Shown here: in pieces, positions 7,191-7,497 of the stretch
Numbering within the stretch: position 1 is the stretch's first letter
How the letters are laid out: every line of letters starts with the position of its first letter
Assembly (NCBI GenBank): GCA_018883485.1
Contig: VEQB01000107.1
Location: 1-7,497, forward strand
Direction of reading: 5' to 3'
From: Bacteroidota bacterium
Lineage (GTDB): Bacteria; Bacteroidota; Bacteroidia; UKL13-3
DNA length: 7,497 nucleotides
Translations under genes and position numbers: made by a program
Notes under the pieces: generated by a model
The model's database searches: none
What the model saw: the letters and a program-made list of their open reading frames with translations, nothing else
Told to the model about the DNA's origin: nothing

Positions 7191-7198
7191 CCTCCTTA
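7191..7198 (-). promoter_or_regulatory. Strong Shine-Dalgarno of rpmG overlapping the rpmB stop
   Basis: The minus strand reads TAAGGAGG, an eight-base complement of the usual 16S rRNA 3' end. It stands 9 bases before the rpmG ATG, and its TAA is the rpmB stop codon. No other gene in the window has a comparable site. Confidence 0.6.
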
Positions 7199-7426
7199 AA
7201 TTTTGCCATTACGAATATAATCGTTCAGCACTGCAGATATTCCCTTTTTATTAATGGTTTTTATTGCTTTACCGCAAATCTTAAGAGTAATCCAACGATT
7301 CTCCTCAGGGATAAAGAATTTCTTTTCCTGTAGATTAGGATAAAATCTACGTTTTGTCTTACGATTAGAGTGAGACACATTATTACCCACCATAGGGCGC
7401 TTACCGGTTAAATCACAAACTCTCAT
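7196..7426 (-). CDS. rpmB: 50S ribosomal protein L28 (bL28)
   Basis: bL28 is a basic protein of the large ribosomal subunit. The 76 residues carry the family hallmarks: a CDLTGKRPMVGNNVSHSNRK stretch (4-23), then KTKRRFYPNLQEKKFF and RWITLKICGKAIKTINKKG. Cys4 and Cys51 are single, so the zinc-binding CxxC pairs of some L28 proteins are missing. It is first in the rpmB-rpmG-DUF4295 operon, with a promoter candidate ending about 25 bases before its ATG. No Shine-Dalgarno is seen. The length is normal for Bacteroidota. Confidence 0.96.
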   Translation of the reverse strand: MRVCDLTGKRPMVGNNVSHSNRKTKRRFYPNLQEKKFFIPEENRWITLKICGKAIKTINKKGISAVLNDYIRNGKI

Positions 7427-7451
7427 GACGTTATTTTCTTCAAAAGGACTG

Positions 7452-7481
7452 CAAATATCTGGCTTTTTTAAACAAATGCAA
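7452..7481 (-). promoter_or_regulatory. Promoter candidate of the rpmB operon
   Basis: On the minus strand, TTG (7479-7481) is followed after 19 bases by GATATTTG (7452-7459), one mismatch from the Bacteroidota -7 pattern TAnnTTTG. The spacing is the same as in the barrel-gene promoter candidate. Transcription would start near 7445, about 20 bases before the rpmB ATG. Confidence 0.45.
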
Positions 7482-7497
7482 CATAAATATGTAAATC

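Noticed and set aside
1..7497. CRISPR array, tRNA or rRNA genes, phage or defence genes, riboswitch
   Set aside because: I searched both strands by eye and saw no regularly spaced repeats, cloverleaf-like sequence, or genes of such systems. All long frames are explained by housekeeping families or by the barrel protein.

Overview
The window looks like a chromosomal segment of a low-GC member of the Bacteroidota. Three things point there: the order rpmB – rpmG – DUF4295 – ftsY – rimO, the bacillithiol enzyme BshC, and promoter-like elements of the Bacteroidota type (TTG, 19 bp, TAnnTTTG). Most genes have no Shine-Dalgarno sequence, which is also usual for this phylum. Nothing visible narrows it to a genus.

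Layout from left to right. (1) Positions 1-1404, minus strand: the first 468 residues of a secreted outer-membrane beta-barrel protein, cut off by the window edge. Its visible part is two copies of one barrel-like unit with a period of about 217 residues. (2) Positions 1405-2344: a 940-base stretch with no intact gene. It holds a good promoter candidate for the barrel gene and the decayed C-terminal half of an IS4-type transposase, which keeps the YREK signature but has in-frame stops and a frameshift. About 250 bases before the next gene remain unassigned. (3) Positions 2345-2920, plus strand: a TrmH/SpoU-type RNA 2'-O-methyltransferase, the only intact plus-strand gene. (4) Positions 2886-6767, minus strand: a tight cluster ftsY – rimO – bshC with 4-5 base gaps. 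The 3' end of bshC overlaps the 3' end of the methyltransferase gene by 35 bp. (5) Positions 6789-7481, minus strand: the ribosomal-protein operon rpmB – rpmG – DUF4295, with a promoter candidate in front and a strong intrinsic terminator behind it, just before ftsY.

The right half is translation and secretion housekeeping. L28 and L33 are large-subunit proteins, DUF4295 is a small basic protein of unknown role that travels with them, FtsY is the SRP receptor GTPase, RimO methylthiolates ribosomal protein S12, and BshC completes bacillithiol synthesis. I see no defence, CRISPR, phage or other novel multi-gene system. The most unusual features are the internally duplicated barrel protein, the IS4 fossil upstream of it, a full-length Shine-Dalgarno at rpmG in a lineage that rarely uses one, and a terminator placed directly ahead of ftsY with no evident promoter after it.
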